A DNA stretch of 64,000 nt from Sphingopyxis sp. CCNWLW2 (GTDB lineage Bacteria; Pseudomonadota; Alphaproteobacteria; Sphingomonadales; Sphingomonadaceae): positions 310,001 to 374,000 of the forward strand of contig NZ_JBAWKJ010000001.1 of NCBI RefSeq assembly GCF_037095755.1, read 5' to 3'. Below, one piece after another: positions 7,949 to 17,683 of this stretch. Numbering within the stretch: position 1 is the stretch's first letter; the number at the start of each line of letters is the position of its first letter. The notes under the pieces are model-generated. The model was not told the DNA's origin, did no database searches, and was given only the letters and a program-made list of their open reading frames with translations. The position numbers and the translations under genes were made by a program.

Positions 7949-8700
7949 CAGGAGAAGCCCAGCCCGCCGTTGATGTCGAGGCAGACGCCCGCGAGGAAGC
8001 TCGCCGCCGGCGACGCGAGATAGACGATCGTGTCGGCGACCTCGTCGGGGTGGCCTTCGCGACGGAGCGGTGTGTTGCCGGCGGTCGCGGCGCGGCCCTC
8101 GGGCTTCGAGAAAATGTCATGGAAGCTCGTGCCGATCAGGCCGGGGCAGACGGCATTGACGCGGATGCCCTGCGGGCCGAGTTCCTTCGCCATCGAACGC
8201 GTGTAGGTCATCAGCGCGCCCTTCGCGGTCGCATAGACCGACGCGCCGGGGCCGCCGCCATCGCGGCCGGCGAGCGACGACACGTTCACCACCGCCGATC
8301 CTTCGCCGAGGAAGGGCTGCGCCGCCTGCAGCACGAGGAAGACCGATTTCAGGTTGAGCGTCATCACCTGGTCGAAGAAGGCCTCGTCCATCTCGCTCAA
8401 GGTCTTGCGCGCGATCATGCCGCCCGCGAGGTTAACGAGGATGTCGAGGCGGCCGCTGAACGCGATACCGACCTCTTCGAGCATCGCCTTCACCGCATTG
8501 CTGTCAGTGACGTCAGCCTGGATCAGGAAGGCGTCGCCGCCCGCGTCCTTGATCGTTTTCAGCGTGTCCTCGGCGGCTTCGCGGCCGCTGTTGTAGTTGA
8601 TCGCGACGCGCACGCCGGCGCGCGCGAGCGCGATCGAGACCGATCGGCCGATGTCGCGGCCGCCGCCGGTGACGAGCGCGGTTTTCCCCTGGAGGTTCAT
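7948..8700 (-). CDS. SDR-family oxidoreductase, probable DEH reductase
   Basis: A 250-residue classical short-chain dehydrogenase. The cofactor motif TGGGRDIG is at 11-18, the NAG-type motif appears as NLAGG near 90-94, and the active site is Ser141/142 with Tyr156-x3-Lys160 (YATAK). The C-terminus INGGLGFS is the usual SDR ending. Lying between the hexuronate permease and the esterase, in the same operon as PL6, PL17 and kdgK, it is the best candidate to reduce 4-deoxy-L-erythro-5-hexoseulose uronate (DEH) to KDG. SDR enzymes do this in alginate-degrading Sphingomonas. NADH or NADPH preference is not settled from sequence. Spacing is 13 nt from the permease gene and a 1-nt overlap with the esterase gene. 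Confidence 0.85.
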   Translation of the reverse strand: MNLQGKTALVTGGGRDIGRSVSIALARAGVRVAINYNSGREAAEDTLKTIKDAGGDAFLIQADVTDSNAVKAMLEEVGIAFSGRLDILVNLAGGMIARKTLSEMDEAFFDQVMTLNLKSVFLVLQAAQPFLGEGSAVVNVSSLAGRDGGGPGASVYATAKGALMTYTRSMAKELGPQGIRVNAVCPGLIGTSFHDIFSKPEGRAATAGNTPLRREGHPDEVADTIVYLASPAASFLAGVCLDINGGLGFS

Positions 8701-8713
8701 GTGATGCTATTCC

Positions 8714-9997
8714 TTATTCTTGGGTGTTGGTGGGTTTGGTGATGACCGGTTCGACGCGTCCGCCGATCAGCCAGAAACATAGGAAGGAGACGGGCACGAT
8801 CGCCGCGCTGAGCGCAAAGATCGGCGCGTAGCTCGTCTTGGTGAGCACGGGGACGAGCCAGGTGGTGATCAGCGTGCCGGCGACCGCAGCGGTGCCGCTG
8901 ATCCCCGCAAGACTGCCGACCGCGCCGCCGCCGAAATAGTCGCTCGGCAACGTCTGGATATTGCCGATCGCCATCTGGAATCCGAAGAGGATGCACGCGA
9001 TCAGCAGCACCGCATTGAGCGGCTCGCTCGCACCGATCGTGAACAGCAGTGCGGGGAGCATGATTGCGCAGCCGATCGCGATCGTCAGCGTGCGCGCCTT
9101 GTGCACGCCGCCGCCGGCGGTGATGATCCGCCCCGAAAGCCAGCCGCCGAACAAGCTGCCGAGCATCGCGCCGACGAAGGGCACCCACGCGAAAAGGCCG
9201 ATCTGCTTGACGTCGAAGCCGAAGGTTTCGGCGAGATAGATCGGTAGCCACGAAACAAAGAGCCACCAGACCGGGTCGAGAAAGAAGCGCGACAGGATCA
9301 CGCCCCAGCTCTGGCGATAGCGCAGCAGCTCGCCGAGCGGCACGCGGCGGCTGTCGTCGCGGCCGGCCTCGGTGCGGCCGGTCAGGATATAGTCGCGCTC
9401 TTCTTCGCTGAGCCCCGGGTGCTTTTCGGGATCGGCCTTGTAGAACCAGAGCCATGGCACGAGCCAGATGAAGCCGAGCACGCCGATCAGAAGGAAGGTC
9501 CCGTGCCAGCCGAACTGGACGAACAGCAGCGCGATCAGCGGCGCCGAGATAATGCCGCCGAGCGATGCCCCGGCGTTGAAGATGCCCTGTGCCAACGCGC
9601 GCTCGCGTGAGGGGAACCACAAGGCGTTTGCCTTTGCCGCGCCGGGCCAGTTGCCTGCCTCGCTGACGCCGAGCGTCGCGCGGAGCACCATGAGCAGCGG
9701 CATCGAGCGCACCAGTGCATGGGCGGCGATCGACAGCGACCAGACGACGATCGAGATGGTGAAACCCATCCGGGTGCCGATCGCGTCGAAGATGCGCCCG
9801 AAGATCGACTGGCCGAAGGCGTAGAAGATCATGAAGATCGTCACCAACAGCGCATAATCTTCCTTGGTGGCGCCGATTTCTTTCGACACTTCGGGCCACA
9901 TCACCGCGAGCGCGTTGCGGTCGATGTAATTGATGACGGTCGCGAGCGCGATCAGCGCGATGACGCACCAGCGGAAGCGACCCTTGATATTGCTCAT
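8714..9997 (-). CDS. MFS permease, anion:cation symporter type (hexuronate/DEH importer)
   Basis: A 427-residue inner-membrane transporter with 12 predicted hydrophobic segments. The ACS-family marker regions are clear: an N-terminal TVINYIDRNALAVM helix, a FGRIFDAIGTRMG loop between helices 2 and 3, and GVSEAGNWPGAAKA in helix 4. These features match hexuronate permeases such as ExuT. Its ATG overlaps the stop of the PL17 gene by 4 nt, so it is coupled to the enzyme that releases unsaturated uronate. The most likely substrate is DEH or unsaturated monouronate produced in the periplasm. The C-terminal tail (PVITKPTNTQE) is short and hydrophilic. Confidence 0.87.
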   Translation of the reverse strand: MSNIKGRFRWCVIALIALATVINYIDRNALAVMWPEVSKEIGATKEDYALLVTIFMIFYAFGQSIFGRIFDAIGTRMGFTISIVVWSLSIAAHALVRSMPLLMVLRATLGVSEAGNWPGAAKANALWFPSRERALAQGIFNAGASLGGIISAPLIALLFVQFGWHGTFLLIGVLGFIWLVPWLWFYKADPEKHPGLSEEERDYILTGRTEAGRDDSRRVPLGELLRYRQSWGVILSRFFLDPVWWLFVSWLPIYLAETFGFDVKQIGLFAWVPFVGAMLGSLFGGWLSGRIITAGGGVHKARTLTIAIGCAIMLPALLFTIGASEPLNAVLLIACILFGFQMAIGNIQTLPSDYFGGGAVGSLAGISGTAAVAGTLITTWLVPVLTKTSYAPIFALSAAIVPVSFLCFWLIGGRVEPVITKPTNTQE

Positions 9998-12156
9998 TTC
10001 TTCGCTCCGGCTTTGGCGAGGTCGAGGCGGCCCACGGGACCGGTCCAGGCGAGGGTGCGGCCGTCGACCGTGACGCTGTGCTTCGATGCCGCCGTGACGT
10101 CATCGGCGACAGCGATGACGATGCGGCGCCCGTCGACGAGGGTGATCAGGACGAGGTCGACGCCCTTTTCCTTGCGGTGCTCGAGCGCCGACACGCGCGC
10201 ACTGCTCGCGACGACCGTCTCGGCCGACGCGTCATAGGCGCCGTGCGGTTCGAGCAGGCTGACGAAGGTCGCGTTCACCGCGCCGTCGACGCGCTGGATC
10301 AGCGCGGGTTCGCGGCGCAGGTTGAATTCGGGATCGTTCGCGCCGCTTTCGGCGACGATGAAGCGCGCACCCGCGGACGGCAGCATGTGATAGCTGTAGA
10401 ACCGGCTGCCTTGCATCCACGTCAGTCGCGCCTTGCCGGCTTTCGTGCCTTCGCCGTCGACCCACAGATGCTCGTAGCCGTTCGCCTTGCCGAGCACCGG
10501 GCGCTCGGCGAGCTTGCGGTCGAAGGCAATGTCGCTGTCGATGATATGCCCCGAAAAATGCAGCGGCAGGTCATAGCGATGCCTGCCGCTGCCAGTCCCG
10601 TGGAGGATATCGAGCGTGAGGGGGTTGGCGAGGCCGTCGACCTCGACCAGCAGAAGCGCACGGCGGATTTTGACGTCCTTATACGCGCTGTCGATTTCGC
10701 CGATCGCGTAGCGCGTCGGGCCTTCGAGCGAGGCGGCGAGCTGGCGCGTCCCCGATTTCTCGCCGGCTTTCCAGTCGCCGCCGAAATGGCTTTGCTCGTC
10801 AACAACCAGCGTGTTGTGCGCGATCGTCGCGCTGGCCCAGCTGTCGTTTTCGGGGAGGTAGCGCCCGCCGCGCTTCGCCTCGACATTGAGGAAGCGCGCT
10901 GCGCCATAGTCGGTCACGACCGCGCCGGTTTCGTCATAATAGAGCCAGCCGAGCCGGTCGAAATGGCCGTGCCCCATGCCTTGCACGGTATTCTTGGCAA
11001 CGAGCAACGGGCCGGTCGGATCGGGCTTGGTGCGCAGCAGGACGAGCGCGCCATCCTTGCCCTCGGGACCATCGGAAAGCAGCCGCGAGCCGAAGGGCCA
11101 GGGTTTAGCCTTCCCCGCCGCAAGATCGGCCGCCATCGCCTGCCCCGCTGGGGTCAGCACGGTGCGCCCCTGCCAGTCGGCGATCGACAGGAAAGTCGGG
11201 TCCTTCGTTGCGCCATAGGCGATCGCGACGGCGTGATAGAGTTCCTCGGTGCGCAGACTCTTGTCGGGCATGGCATCGTTGATCGGCAGGAAATAGCCGT
11301 CGTGGGTCACATCGATCGCGGTGCGGATCGCCTTCAGCACGATGCCGCCCCGATATTCGAAGATCTTGCGTCCCGGATCGTTCGCCGCGATCGCCGCCGC
11401 GAAGACTACGAAAGGCTGCAGCGCATAACGCTGATAATAGGGCCCTTCGGCATAATAACCGTCGGGCGAAAAGAGCAGGTCGAGCTGGCGCAGGAAACCG
11501 GCCTTGCCGCTCTTGTCGAGCCCGAGCAGCGCCTTGTCGACAAGGTCCCGGTCGCCGAGCAGATAGCCCGACAAGCCGACACCCGCCGCGGCCCAAGTCG
11601 CGTGATTGTGGATGCGGTTGATCACCTCGGGCGAGCCGTCGGACAGGAAACGCGCCATCGGGCGGATCACCTGATCGTCGATGCGCTTGCGATCGGCGGC
11701 GGGCAAGGCGCCCCGGATCTCGGCATAGCCCTGCACCGCGTTGACCAGAAACACGCTGTCGTTGAGGCTCTGCCAGAAGAGGCGCCCCGGAACCTGGTTC
11801 GACGCGGCGGGATGCGGCCCGAGCTTTGGATAAAGGTCGGCATAGGCGAGCAAAAGGCCCCGGACATGATCGCGATAGCGCACGTCGCGGGTCAGGCGGA
11901 AGAGCTGGCCGCCCTCGAAAATGACGCGGTAATTGCGCTTATGCTGTTCATGCGTGAAGCCGCCACCGGGATCCTTGGGCACGGGCACGTTGATGCCCGC
12001 CTTGATCGAAGCCTCGACGCCCGCCTTGGCGCGCTCGATCTCGGCAGCGAACAGCGGCGCGAACGTCTGCGCCGACGCGGCGGGCGGGATCTGTGCCGCG
12101 ACGGGAATGGCGGGGAGCGCCGCGGCGGCGAGCAGAAGCGCGATGGTACGGGTCAC
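9994..12156 (-). CDS. PL17 oligoalginate lyase (heparinase II/III-type)
   Basis: A 720-residue exolytic lyase. The start is the GTG at 12156, which overlaps the stop of the PL6 gene as GTGA and leads straight into a signal peptide (LLLAAAALPAIPVAAQ). The first half is the alpha/alpha toroid. INRIHNHATW contains the Asn-His pair (about N184/H185) and YYAEGPYYQRYA (about 234-245) the catalytic Tyr region. The heparinase II/III-like beta-sheet half has GMGHGHFDRLG with the His near 396-398. These correspond to the Asn-His-Tyr-His set known in PL17 Alg17C. PL17 enzymes cut alginate oligomers from the non-reducing end to unsaturated monomer that rearranges to DEH. With the PL6 enzyme it would complete saccharification in the periplasm. 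Confidence 0.92.
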   Translation of the reverse strand: MTRTIALLLAAAALPAIPVAAQIPPAASAQTFAPLFAAEIERAKAGVEASIKAGINVPVPKDPGGGFTHEQHKRNYRVIFEGGQLFRLTRDVRYRDHVRGLLLAYADLYPKLGPHPAASNQVPGRLFWQSLNDSVFLVNAVQGYAEIRGALPAADRKRIDDQVIRPMARFLSDGSPEVINRIHNHATWAAAGVGLSGYLLGDRDLVDKALLGLDKSGKAGFLRQLDLLFSPDGYYAEGPYYQRYALQPFVVFAAAIAANDPGRKIFEYRGGIVLKAIRTAIDVTHDGYFLPINDAMPDKSLRTEELYHAVAIAYGATKDPTFLSIADWQGRTVLTPAGQAMAADLAAGKAKPWPFGSRLLSDGPEGKDGALVLLRTKPDPTGPLLVAKNTVQGMGHGHFDRLGWLYYDETGAVVTDYGAARFLNVEAKRGGRYLPENDSWASATIAHNTLVVDEQSHFGGDWKAGEKSGTRQLAASLEGPTRYAIGEIDSAYKDVKIRRALLLVEVDGLANPLTLDILHGTGSGRHRYDLPLHFSGHIIDSDIAFDRKLAERPVLGKANGYEHLWVDGEGTKAGKARLTWMQGSRFYSYHMLPSAGARFIVAESGANDPEFNLRREPALIQRVDGAVNATFVSLLEPHGAYDASAETVVASSARVSALEHRKEKGVDLVLITLVDGRRIVIAVADDVTAASKHSVTVDGRTLAWTGPVGRLDLAKAGAKK

Positions 12157-14366
12157 GGGCGCGCCTCCACGACATTGCCCGAGATCAGCCCGCGCGGCAG
12201 GCCTTTCCACGCAAGTTCCTCGATGCGCGGCGCGGGGGTCGCGGCAAAGGCGTTCGACGCGATCCGCGTTTCGGGCGCGCCTACCGAGTGGATGACGATT
12301 ATGCCGTCCGATTTCGCAAAGTTGTTCTGCACAATGTCGGCGTGCTGGGCGCCCGAAATGCGCAGCGACGCGCCGCCCGCACCGCTATCGGCGACACTCG
12401 ACCCAGTCATCGCGAACCATGGCCCGAACGTGCTTTCATCGGTGCCCTTGCGCAGCAGGTCGGCGATCATCGCGACGCGCGCGAAGCGGCTGCTGGTGAT
12501 CGTCAGCCGCTCCATCGGATACCAGCCTTTCGGCTCCTGCTCGCCCGTCGCCACGACGACGATGCCCATCTCGGCAAAGTCGCTGTTCGTGATGGCAACA
12601 TCGTCGGCAAAGGTGCCGGGGGCCATGGCGATGCCGTCGAGGCGGCCTTTACCGGGTCCGCGCACCGACACGCCATCGAGCGTGACGCTATAGTTGGGAG
12701 CGACGCCTCCGCCGACCGCGATCAGCGTGCCGTCGCCGGGCGCACCGCTCGCATCGACCGCGAGATTTTCCAGCCGTAGTCCGCCGCCCCCCTCGATCCG
12801 CGCGAGGCTCGACGCGACGCGCAGCACGGGCTTCGCATCCTTCACGCCGGCGATGGTCAGCCTGCGTTGCACCGTCAGCGGCGCGGCGATGTAATAGGTG
12901 CCCGTCGCGAGCGCCAGCGTGTCGCCGGCTTTCGCGTCGGCGACCGCCGCTGCGAGCGAGGCGCCCGCCGCGAGCGGCCGGGTGGCGCCGGTACCGAACG
13001 CTGCCTCGGGCGCGTCGCCGCGATACCAGCTGGCGCCGACTTCTTCGCGCGTCACAGGCTTCAGGTCGCGCGGCGCGCCGACCGCGGCCAGCGCCGGATC
13101 AATCGGGTAAAGCAGGCCGTTGGCGGCGCGTTCGAGCTTGACCTCCCGCTGCTCGACGCCCGCGCCCAGCAACGGCTTCGCGACCTTCGCCTCGACATTG
13201 CCCGCGAACGCGATACCGCCGACTTCGCCCTCCGCACGGAACGGATCCTGCCCCTTCGCCCCGACAATCAGATTGCGCTCGAACCGGCTATCGACGGGCG
13301 GCGCCGAGCGTTCGGCATCGGCGCCCGCGGCGAGCGTGATGCGCGCGACGTCGATCAGGCTGTTGTCCTCGATCCGCGCGTTCGCGACTTGGTGATAGCG
13401 GTTGATCACCGAATTGGGCACGCCGTTCATCACGGTGATCGCGCTCTTGAACGAGCTGCCCGCGAGCCCCTCGAAATAATTGTCGCGCACGATCTGGTCG
13501 CGGTTGATGATACGCACGCCGCCGGTGTCGGCCACACCCTTGCCGAGGAAGATGTTGCGTTCAACGAGGTTACCGTTGCCGTGGCGCAGCACGATGGCGC
13601 CCTGCGCCTCGAGCACCAGATTTTCGCGGATGATATTGCCGCCCGACTTGATCGAGACGATCTCGACCTCACCGCTCGTGCGGTCGAAGATATTGCGTTC
13701 GATGATCGTATTCGACGCCGACAGCGATTCCTCGCTGGTGCCGATGCGGATCGTCTCGCCGCCGTTCGATCCCAAGGGCGGGCGCGGGCCGAAATAATTG
13801 TGATCGACGCGGTGGCGGTTATCGAGCGGGTCGCCCGCGCGGCGGATCACCGCGAGCGTCACGCCGGCGTTGGTCTTGTCTTCGAAATGCGAATGGTCGA
13901 CGCGGTTGCCGGTTCCATAGAGCGCGACCCAGATATCCTCGGCGCGGCGGTCGGCCTTGCTGAAACCGTCGATGACGACCTCGGTGACGCGCGTGTCGGT
14001 CGCGAGCGTCTTTGAATCGCGGCGGAAGCCGATCACTTCGGCGGTCGGGCTGGCGCCATTCTTGAAGATAAGGCCCGAAACGAGCAGGTGCTGGCCGCCG
14101 ATGCGCAGGTTCGACTGGCCGGTGATGAGCACCTTGCCTTTGGTCTGCGCCGTCAGCGCAATCGGATTGGTCGCGCTGCCATGGCCGGTGAAAACGATCT
14201 GGAAATCGCGCCATTCGCCATCGGCGAGGATGATCGTGTCGCCCGGCTGCGCCTTTTTCACCGCTGCCTTATACTGCGCCTGATCGGCCACAAGCAGATC
14301 ACGCGCCAATGCCGGATGCGCCGTCGAGGCGAGCATCACTACCGTCAAAAACGCCCTTATCTGCAC
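12153..14366 (-). CDS. PL6 alginate lyase (chondroitinase B-type beta-helix)
   Basis: A 737-residue secreted lyase, first gene of the minus-strand alginate series. A signal peptide ends near ALARD (about 22). The N-terminal half is a right-handed parallel beta-helix with the PL6 signature blocks: NGGETIRIGTS near 201-211, EIVSIKSGG with catalytic Lys240, and VLRHGNGN with catalytic Arg261. A second beta-helix-like domain occupies about 440-730 (AKAGDTLALATGTYYI and repeated turns), giving the two-domain layout of larger PL6 enzymes such as AlyGC. PL6 enzymes cleave polyG, polyMG or poly-M/G alginate by beta-elimination. It is divergent from a TonB receptor gene across a 147-nt region with several candidate operators. 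Confidence 0.92.
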   Translation of the reverse strand: MQIRAFLTVVMLASTAHPALARDLLVADQAQYKAAVKKAQPGDTIILADGEWRDFQIVFTGHGSATNPIALTAQTKGKVLITGQSNLRIGGQHLLVSGLIFKNGASPTAEVIGFRRDSKTLATDTRVTEVVIDGFSKADRRAEDIWVALYGTGNRVDHSHFEDKTNAGVTLAVIRRAGDPLDNRHRVDHNYFGPRPPLGSNGGETIRIGTSEESLSASNTIIERNIFDRTSGEVEIVSIKSGGNIIRENLVLEAQGAIVLRHGNGNLVERNIFLGKGVADTGGVRIINRDQIVRDNYFEGLAGSSFKSAITVMNGVPNSVINRYHQVANARIEDNSLIDVARITLAAGADAERSAPPVDSRFERNLIVGAKGQDPFRAEGEVGGIAFAGNVEAKVAKPLLGAGVEQREVKLERAANGLLYPIDPALAAVGAPRDLKPVTREEVGASWYRGDAPEAAFGTGATRPLAAGASLAAAVADAKAGDTLALATGTYYIAAPLTVQRRLTIAGVKDAKPVLRVASSLARIEGGGGLRLENLAVDASGAPGDGTLIAVGGGVAPNYSVTLDGVSVRGPGKGRLDGIAMAPGTFADDVAITNSDFAEMGIVVVATGEQEPKGWYPMERLTITSSRFARVAMIADLLRKGTDESTFGPWFAMTGSSVADSGAGGASLRISGAQHADIVQNNFAKSDGIIVIHSVGAPETRIASNAFAATPAPRIEELAWKGLPRGLISGNVVEARP

Positions 14367-14412
14367 TGCGCCTCACCCTTTTTATGATTCTTGCTCATTG
14401 GACTATACAAGA

Positions 14413-14472
14413 GGTAGGACAATATCAACCCGATATCGGTATACAACATGGGTTGACATATTGGTCTGACAA
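14413..14472. promoter_or_regulatory. Operator array between divergent PL6 and TonB receptor genes
   Basis: Three GGT-led boxes start exactly 25 nt apart: GGTAGGACAA (14413), GGTATACAAC (14438, directly after the palindrome CCGATATCGG) and GGTCTGACAA (14463). A TTGACA (14453-14458) that could be a -35 element lies between the last two. The first box is identical to one upstream of the FadR-type regulator gene. The arrangement suggests co-operative or looped binding controlling both divergent promoters. Confidence 0.5.
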
Positions 14473-14513
14473 AGCGAGCTTCTCTCCAAACAAGATCAAA
14501 CAGGGAGAGTGGG

Positions 14514-17500
14514 ATGATTCGGGGCAGCATCGTTCGCGTATCGGGCGCCGGCAAAATTAACCTTGCGGCAGCGCTGCTCGGTACCACAGCGCTGGCGATG
14601 GTTGGCGGCCCGGCCTTTGCGCAGGACACCACCGCACAGGATAGCGTGGCAGCCGCCGCCGATGAGACAGGCGATGACGCGATTGTCGTGACGGGCATTC
14701 GCAGCTCCCTTGCCACCGCGCTGGGCGAAAAGCGCGCCACCGACAATATCGTCGAGGTCATCCAGGCCGAGGACATCGGCAAGCTGCCCGACCAGAACCT
14801 CGCCGAAGTGCTGGAAAATGTCACCGGCGTTCAGATCACCCGGCAAGCCGGGGTCGGCAACGCCGTGCAGATCCGCGGCACAGACGCCAACCGCACCGAA
14901 ATCAACGGGGTATCGACCGTCGGATCGGGCGCTGGTCGTTCGGGCATCAGCTTCGAAGATTTGCCCGCCGCGCTGATCGCCTCGGTCGAGGTGACGAAGG
15001 TGCCGACCGCGCAGACGATCGAGGGATCGGTCGGCGGCACGATCAATCTGCGGACGATCCGCCCGCTCGACCTCAAGGACCCGCTGATCGCCGCGCGTGC
15101 GCAGATGGAGAATAGCGACCTGTCGAAATCGACCCTGCCGCGGCTGTCCGCAACGCTCGGCAACCGGTGGGACACGGGCATCGGCGAGATCGGCATCGTC
15201 GTGAGCGGCAGCTATGCGCGGCAGGACGTCGCGTCTTTCAAGCCGCGCGTCGATCGCGACGCGCTCGTCCTGCCGGGCTCGGGCCCGAGCGCCGAAGCCT
15301 TTCCGTTCCTGCGCATCCAGTTCCTCCAGCAGGGGCTCGAGAATTACGAATATGAAACCTACAACGGCACCGCCGCGCTGGAATGGAAGCCGAACGACGA
15401 CCTGAAATTCTATTTCGACGCGACGCTCAACAATCAGGAGCGCGGACAGCAGAGCCACCGCGTCCAGATTTCGGGCACCGCGACGCCCTCGGTCGTCGAT
15501 GCGATGAACAACACCGCGTTCGAAACGGTCGATTTCGGGCGGCTCGACGGACCGAACGGCCCGATCGACCTCGGCACCGTGCAAGCGGCGGTTGCAGGCA
15601 CCATCGGCATCGGCGGCACCACCGGCAGCGTGGTCGACCCGAATCTTCGGACGTCGAGCGACACCGGCGCACGCGTGACCAAAAGCCGCGTCTTCGATTT
15701 CGGCACCGATTGGCAGGCGACCGACAATTTGAAGGTGCGCGCCGAGGTATCGCTGTCGACCTCGAAATCCGATTTCCCGAACTTCTCGACGACGCTCGAT
15801 TTCATCAACCCCAAGGGACCCCAACCCGTCATCGGGCGGAGCATCGACAATGGCGTGCCGATCGAATTCGACCTGCGCGGCGGCACGCTGCAATTCGGCA
15901 TCGATCAGGCCAGCCCCTTCGCACCGACGACAGCGCAATTGCTCGACCCCGCCAATTACCAGCTGCAACAGGTCACGCAGGGCGCGAATTCGACCGACAA
16001 TCAGGAGCGCGCCGCGCGCCTCGACTTCTCCTACGACACGACGAACCTCAATCCCTTCGTCACCTCGCTCGACTTCGGCTATCGCTGGAACCGGACGTCG
16101 GCGGAAAACAGCGAATTTTCGAACAATGTCAGCCTGACCAACACGACCAGCGCGTGGAACCGGCCGTCGGGCGACCTGTTCTCCGACATACTGATCCCCG
16201 GCCCGCGCAATTTCGACGCGGCCGACGGGCGCCGGCTGTCGTTCGCCGACTTCCTGCTGATCGATGGCGGCCTGTCCTTCCGCGACCCGGCTAAGGTATT
16301 GGAGTCGCTCAACGCCGCTATTGCCGCAAGCAATGCAGCGCGGACCCAAGGGCCCGCAGTCGCGTCGCTCGTCACGCCGACCGAATCCTTCGCGGGCTTC
16401 TTCAGCATCAAGGAAACGACAAACGCCGCCTATTTCCAGGCGAATATGGAAGGCGAAATCGCGGGCATGCCGGTGCGCGGCAATGCCGGTTTCCGCTGGC
16501 TGCACACCAAGCTGTCGTCGACGGGCAACAATATCGCGAACGGCGCGGTCACGGGGCAGACCGTCGCGAAGAGCTCGTACAATTTCCTGCTCCCACGCTT
16601 CAGCCTCGTCCTCGAACCGGCTGACAAGCTTCTCGTCCGTGCCGGGATCGCGCGCGACATTCGCCGTCCGAACTTCGACACGCTGTCGACCTCCTTTTCG
16701 TTCGGCACCGGCGCAAACACGCCCGTCGCGGTCGGCAACCCCGACCTCGTTCCCGAAGCGGTGTGGTCGTTCGATCTGTCGGGCGAATATTATTTCGCGC
16801 CGTCGAGCCTGATCAGCATCGGCTTCTTCCACAAGAGCCGCACCAATTTGTTCGCGCAGCGGCAGGAGGATCCGGCGCCGAACCTCGACGCCAACGGCAA
16901 TCTCAACATCTCGATCGACCCGTCGTGCCCGGGCGGCGGCATCTATAATCCGATCGCCAATCGCAACATCAACAACCCCATTCAGGGGGTCGGCATCTGC
17001 GTCCCGCGCAGTTCGACGTTCAACGTTCCGGGAACGACGACGCAAACCGGCGTCGAGATCGCCTTCCAGCACGATCTGTCGGCATGGGAAGACACGCTCG
17101 GCTTTGCCTCGGGCTTCGGCTTCATCGGCAACTTCACCTATCAGAAGGCGGGCGGCTCGGCGCGCGAATATCGCGCCGCCGATGGCCCTCGCACCGTCTT
17201 CACCCAGCTCGGCCATCCGGGTTCGCGGGACCTCATCTCGCTGACAAACCTGTCGAAATATGCTTATAATACCACGCTGTTCTATGACAAATACGGACTC
17301 AACGCGCGGCTCCGCTACACATGGCGCTCCAGCTATGTGTCCAACGATCCCTTCTTCTTCGGGCTGCCGCTGATCAACGGCGCGCGCGGGCAGCTCAATG
17401 CCAGCATCAACTATGACATCAACGACCACATCAACGTCGGTGTCGAGGGCATCAACCTGCTGCGCGGCGACCAGAACCAATATTGCGTGAACGACAAGGC

Positions 17501-17564
17501 ACTCTTGTGCTTCCAGGGTCTCACCGATCGCCGGATCACGGCGGGGCTCAGTGTGAAGTTCTAG
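14514..17564 (+). CDS. TonB-dependent receptor divergent from the alginate lyase operon
   Basis: A 1016-residue outer-membrane receptor with an ATG behind CAGGGAGAG. The signal peptide runs to PAFAQD (about 37). The plug starts with DDAIVVTGIRSSLATALGEK and shows IGKLPDQNLAEVLENVTGVQI, VQIRGTDANRTEING and TIEGSVGGTINLRT. The barrel ends in the canonical LSVKF with terminal Phe. This large sphingomonad TonB-receptor type usually takes up oligosaccharides. The shared intergenic region with the PL6 gene, and the FadR-like boxes in it, tie it to alginate. It would be a second receptor with a different oligomer range from the one at 4129-6993. Cys residues in an extracellular segment (CPGGGIYNP, GICVPRS, QYCVND, LLCFQG) could form disulfides. 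Confidence 0.92.
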   Translation: MIRGSIVRVSGAGKINLAAALLGTTALAMVGGPAFAQDTTAQDSVAAAADETGDDAIVVTGIRSSLATALGEKRATDNIVEVIQAEDIGKLPDQNLAEVLENVTGVQITRQAGVGNAVQIRGTDANRTEINGVSTVGSGAGRSGISFEDLPAALIASVEVTKVPTAQTIEGSVGGTINLRTIRPLDLKDPLIAARAQMENSDLSKSTLPRLSATLGNRWDTGIGEIGIVVSGSYARQDVASFKPRVDRDALVLPGSGPSAEAFPFLRIQFLQQGLENYEYETYNGTAALEWKPNDDLKFYFDATLNNQERGQQSHRVQISGTATPSVVDAMNNTAFETVDFGRLDGPNGPIDLGTVQAAVAGTIGIGGTTGSVVDPNLRTSSDTGARVTKSRVFDFGTDWQATDNLKVRAEVSLSTSKSDFPNFSTTLDFINPKGPQPVIGRSIDNGVPIEFDLRGGTLQFGIDQASPFAPTTAQLLDPANYQLQQVTQGANSTDNQERAARLDFSYDTTNLNPFVTSLDFGYRWNRTSAENSEFSNNVSLTNTTSAWNRPSGDLFSDILIPGPRNFDAADGRRLSFADFLLIDGGLSFRDPAKVLESLNAAIAASNAARTQGPAVASLVTPTESFAGFFSIKETTNAAYFQANMEGEIAGMPVRGNAGFRWLHTKLSSTGNNIANGAVTGQTVAKSSYNFLLPRFSLVLEPADKLLVRAGIARDIRRPNFDTLSTSFSFGTGANTPVAVGNPDLVPEAVWSFDLSGEYYFAPSSLISIGFFHKSRTNLFAQRQEDPAPNLDANGNLNISIDPSCPGGGIYNPIANRNINNPIQGVGICVPRSSTFNVPGTTTQTGVEIAFQHDLSAWEDTLGFASGFGFIGNFTYQKAGGSAREYRAADGPRTVFTQLGHPGSRDLISLTNLSKYAYNTTLFYDKYGLNARLRYTWRSSYVSNDPFFFGLPLINGARGQLNASINYDINDHINVGVEGINLLRGDQNQYCVNDKALLCFQGLTDRRITAGLSVKF

Positions 17565-17683
17565 GCGCCCCCTCCCCGCGCGTCGTCGGCGCTGTCAGCG
17601 ATTTCCTCTCGGGCGCGATGGGGCTACGGTCGGCCCCGGCGCTGTTCCGATGGCGCGCCTACGATCCGCGAGGAGATGGTCCG

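Noticed and set aside
10078..12693. 871-codon plus-strand frame across the PL17 and PL6 genes
   Set aside because: Antisense to two lyases with conserved catalytic residues; crosses their junction and has no motif.
14496..17480. Long minus-strand open frame (994 codons) opposite the second TonB receptor gene
   Set aside because: Same reason; Arg-rich low-information composition and no family motif. The plus-strand frame has signal peptide, plug and barrel motifs.
17483..17683. 67-residue N-terminal extension of the Fe-type alcohol dehydrogenase
   Set aside because: Overlaps the receptor 3' end and lacks family similarity; the TTG at 17684 has an AGGAG site and gives normal length.
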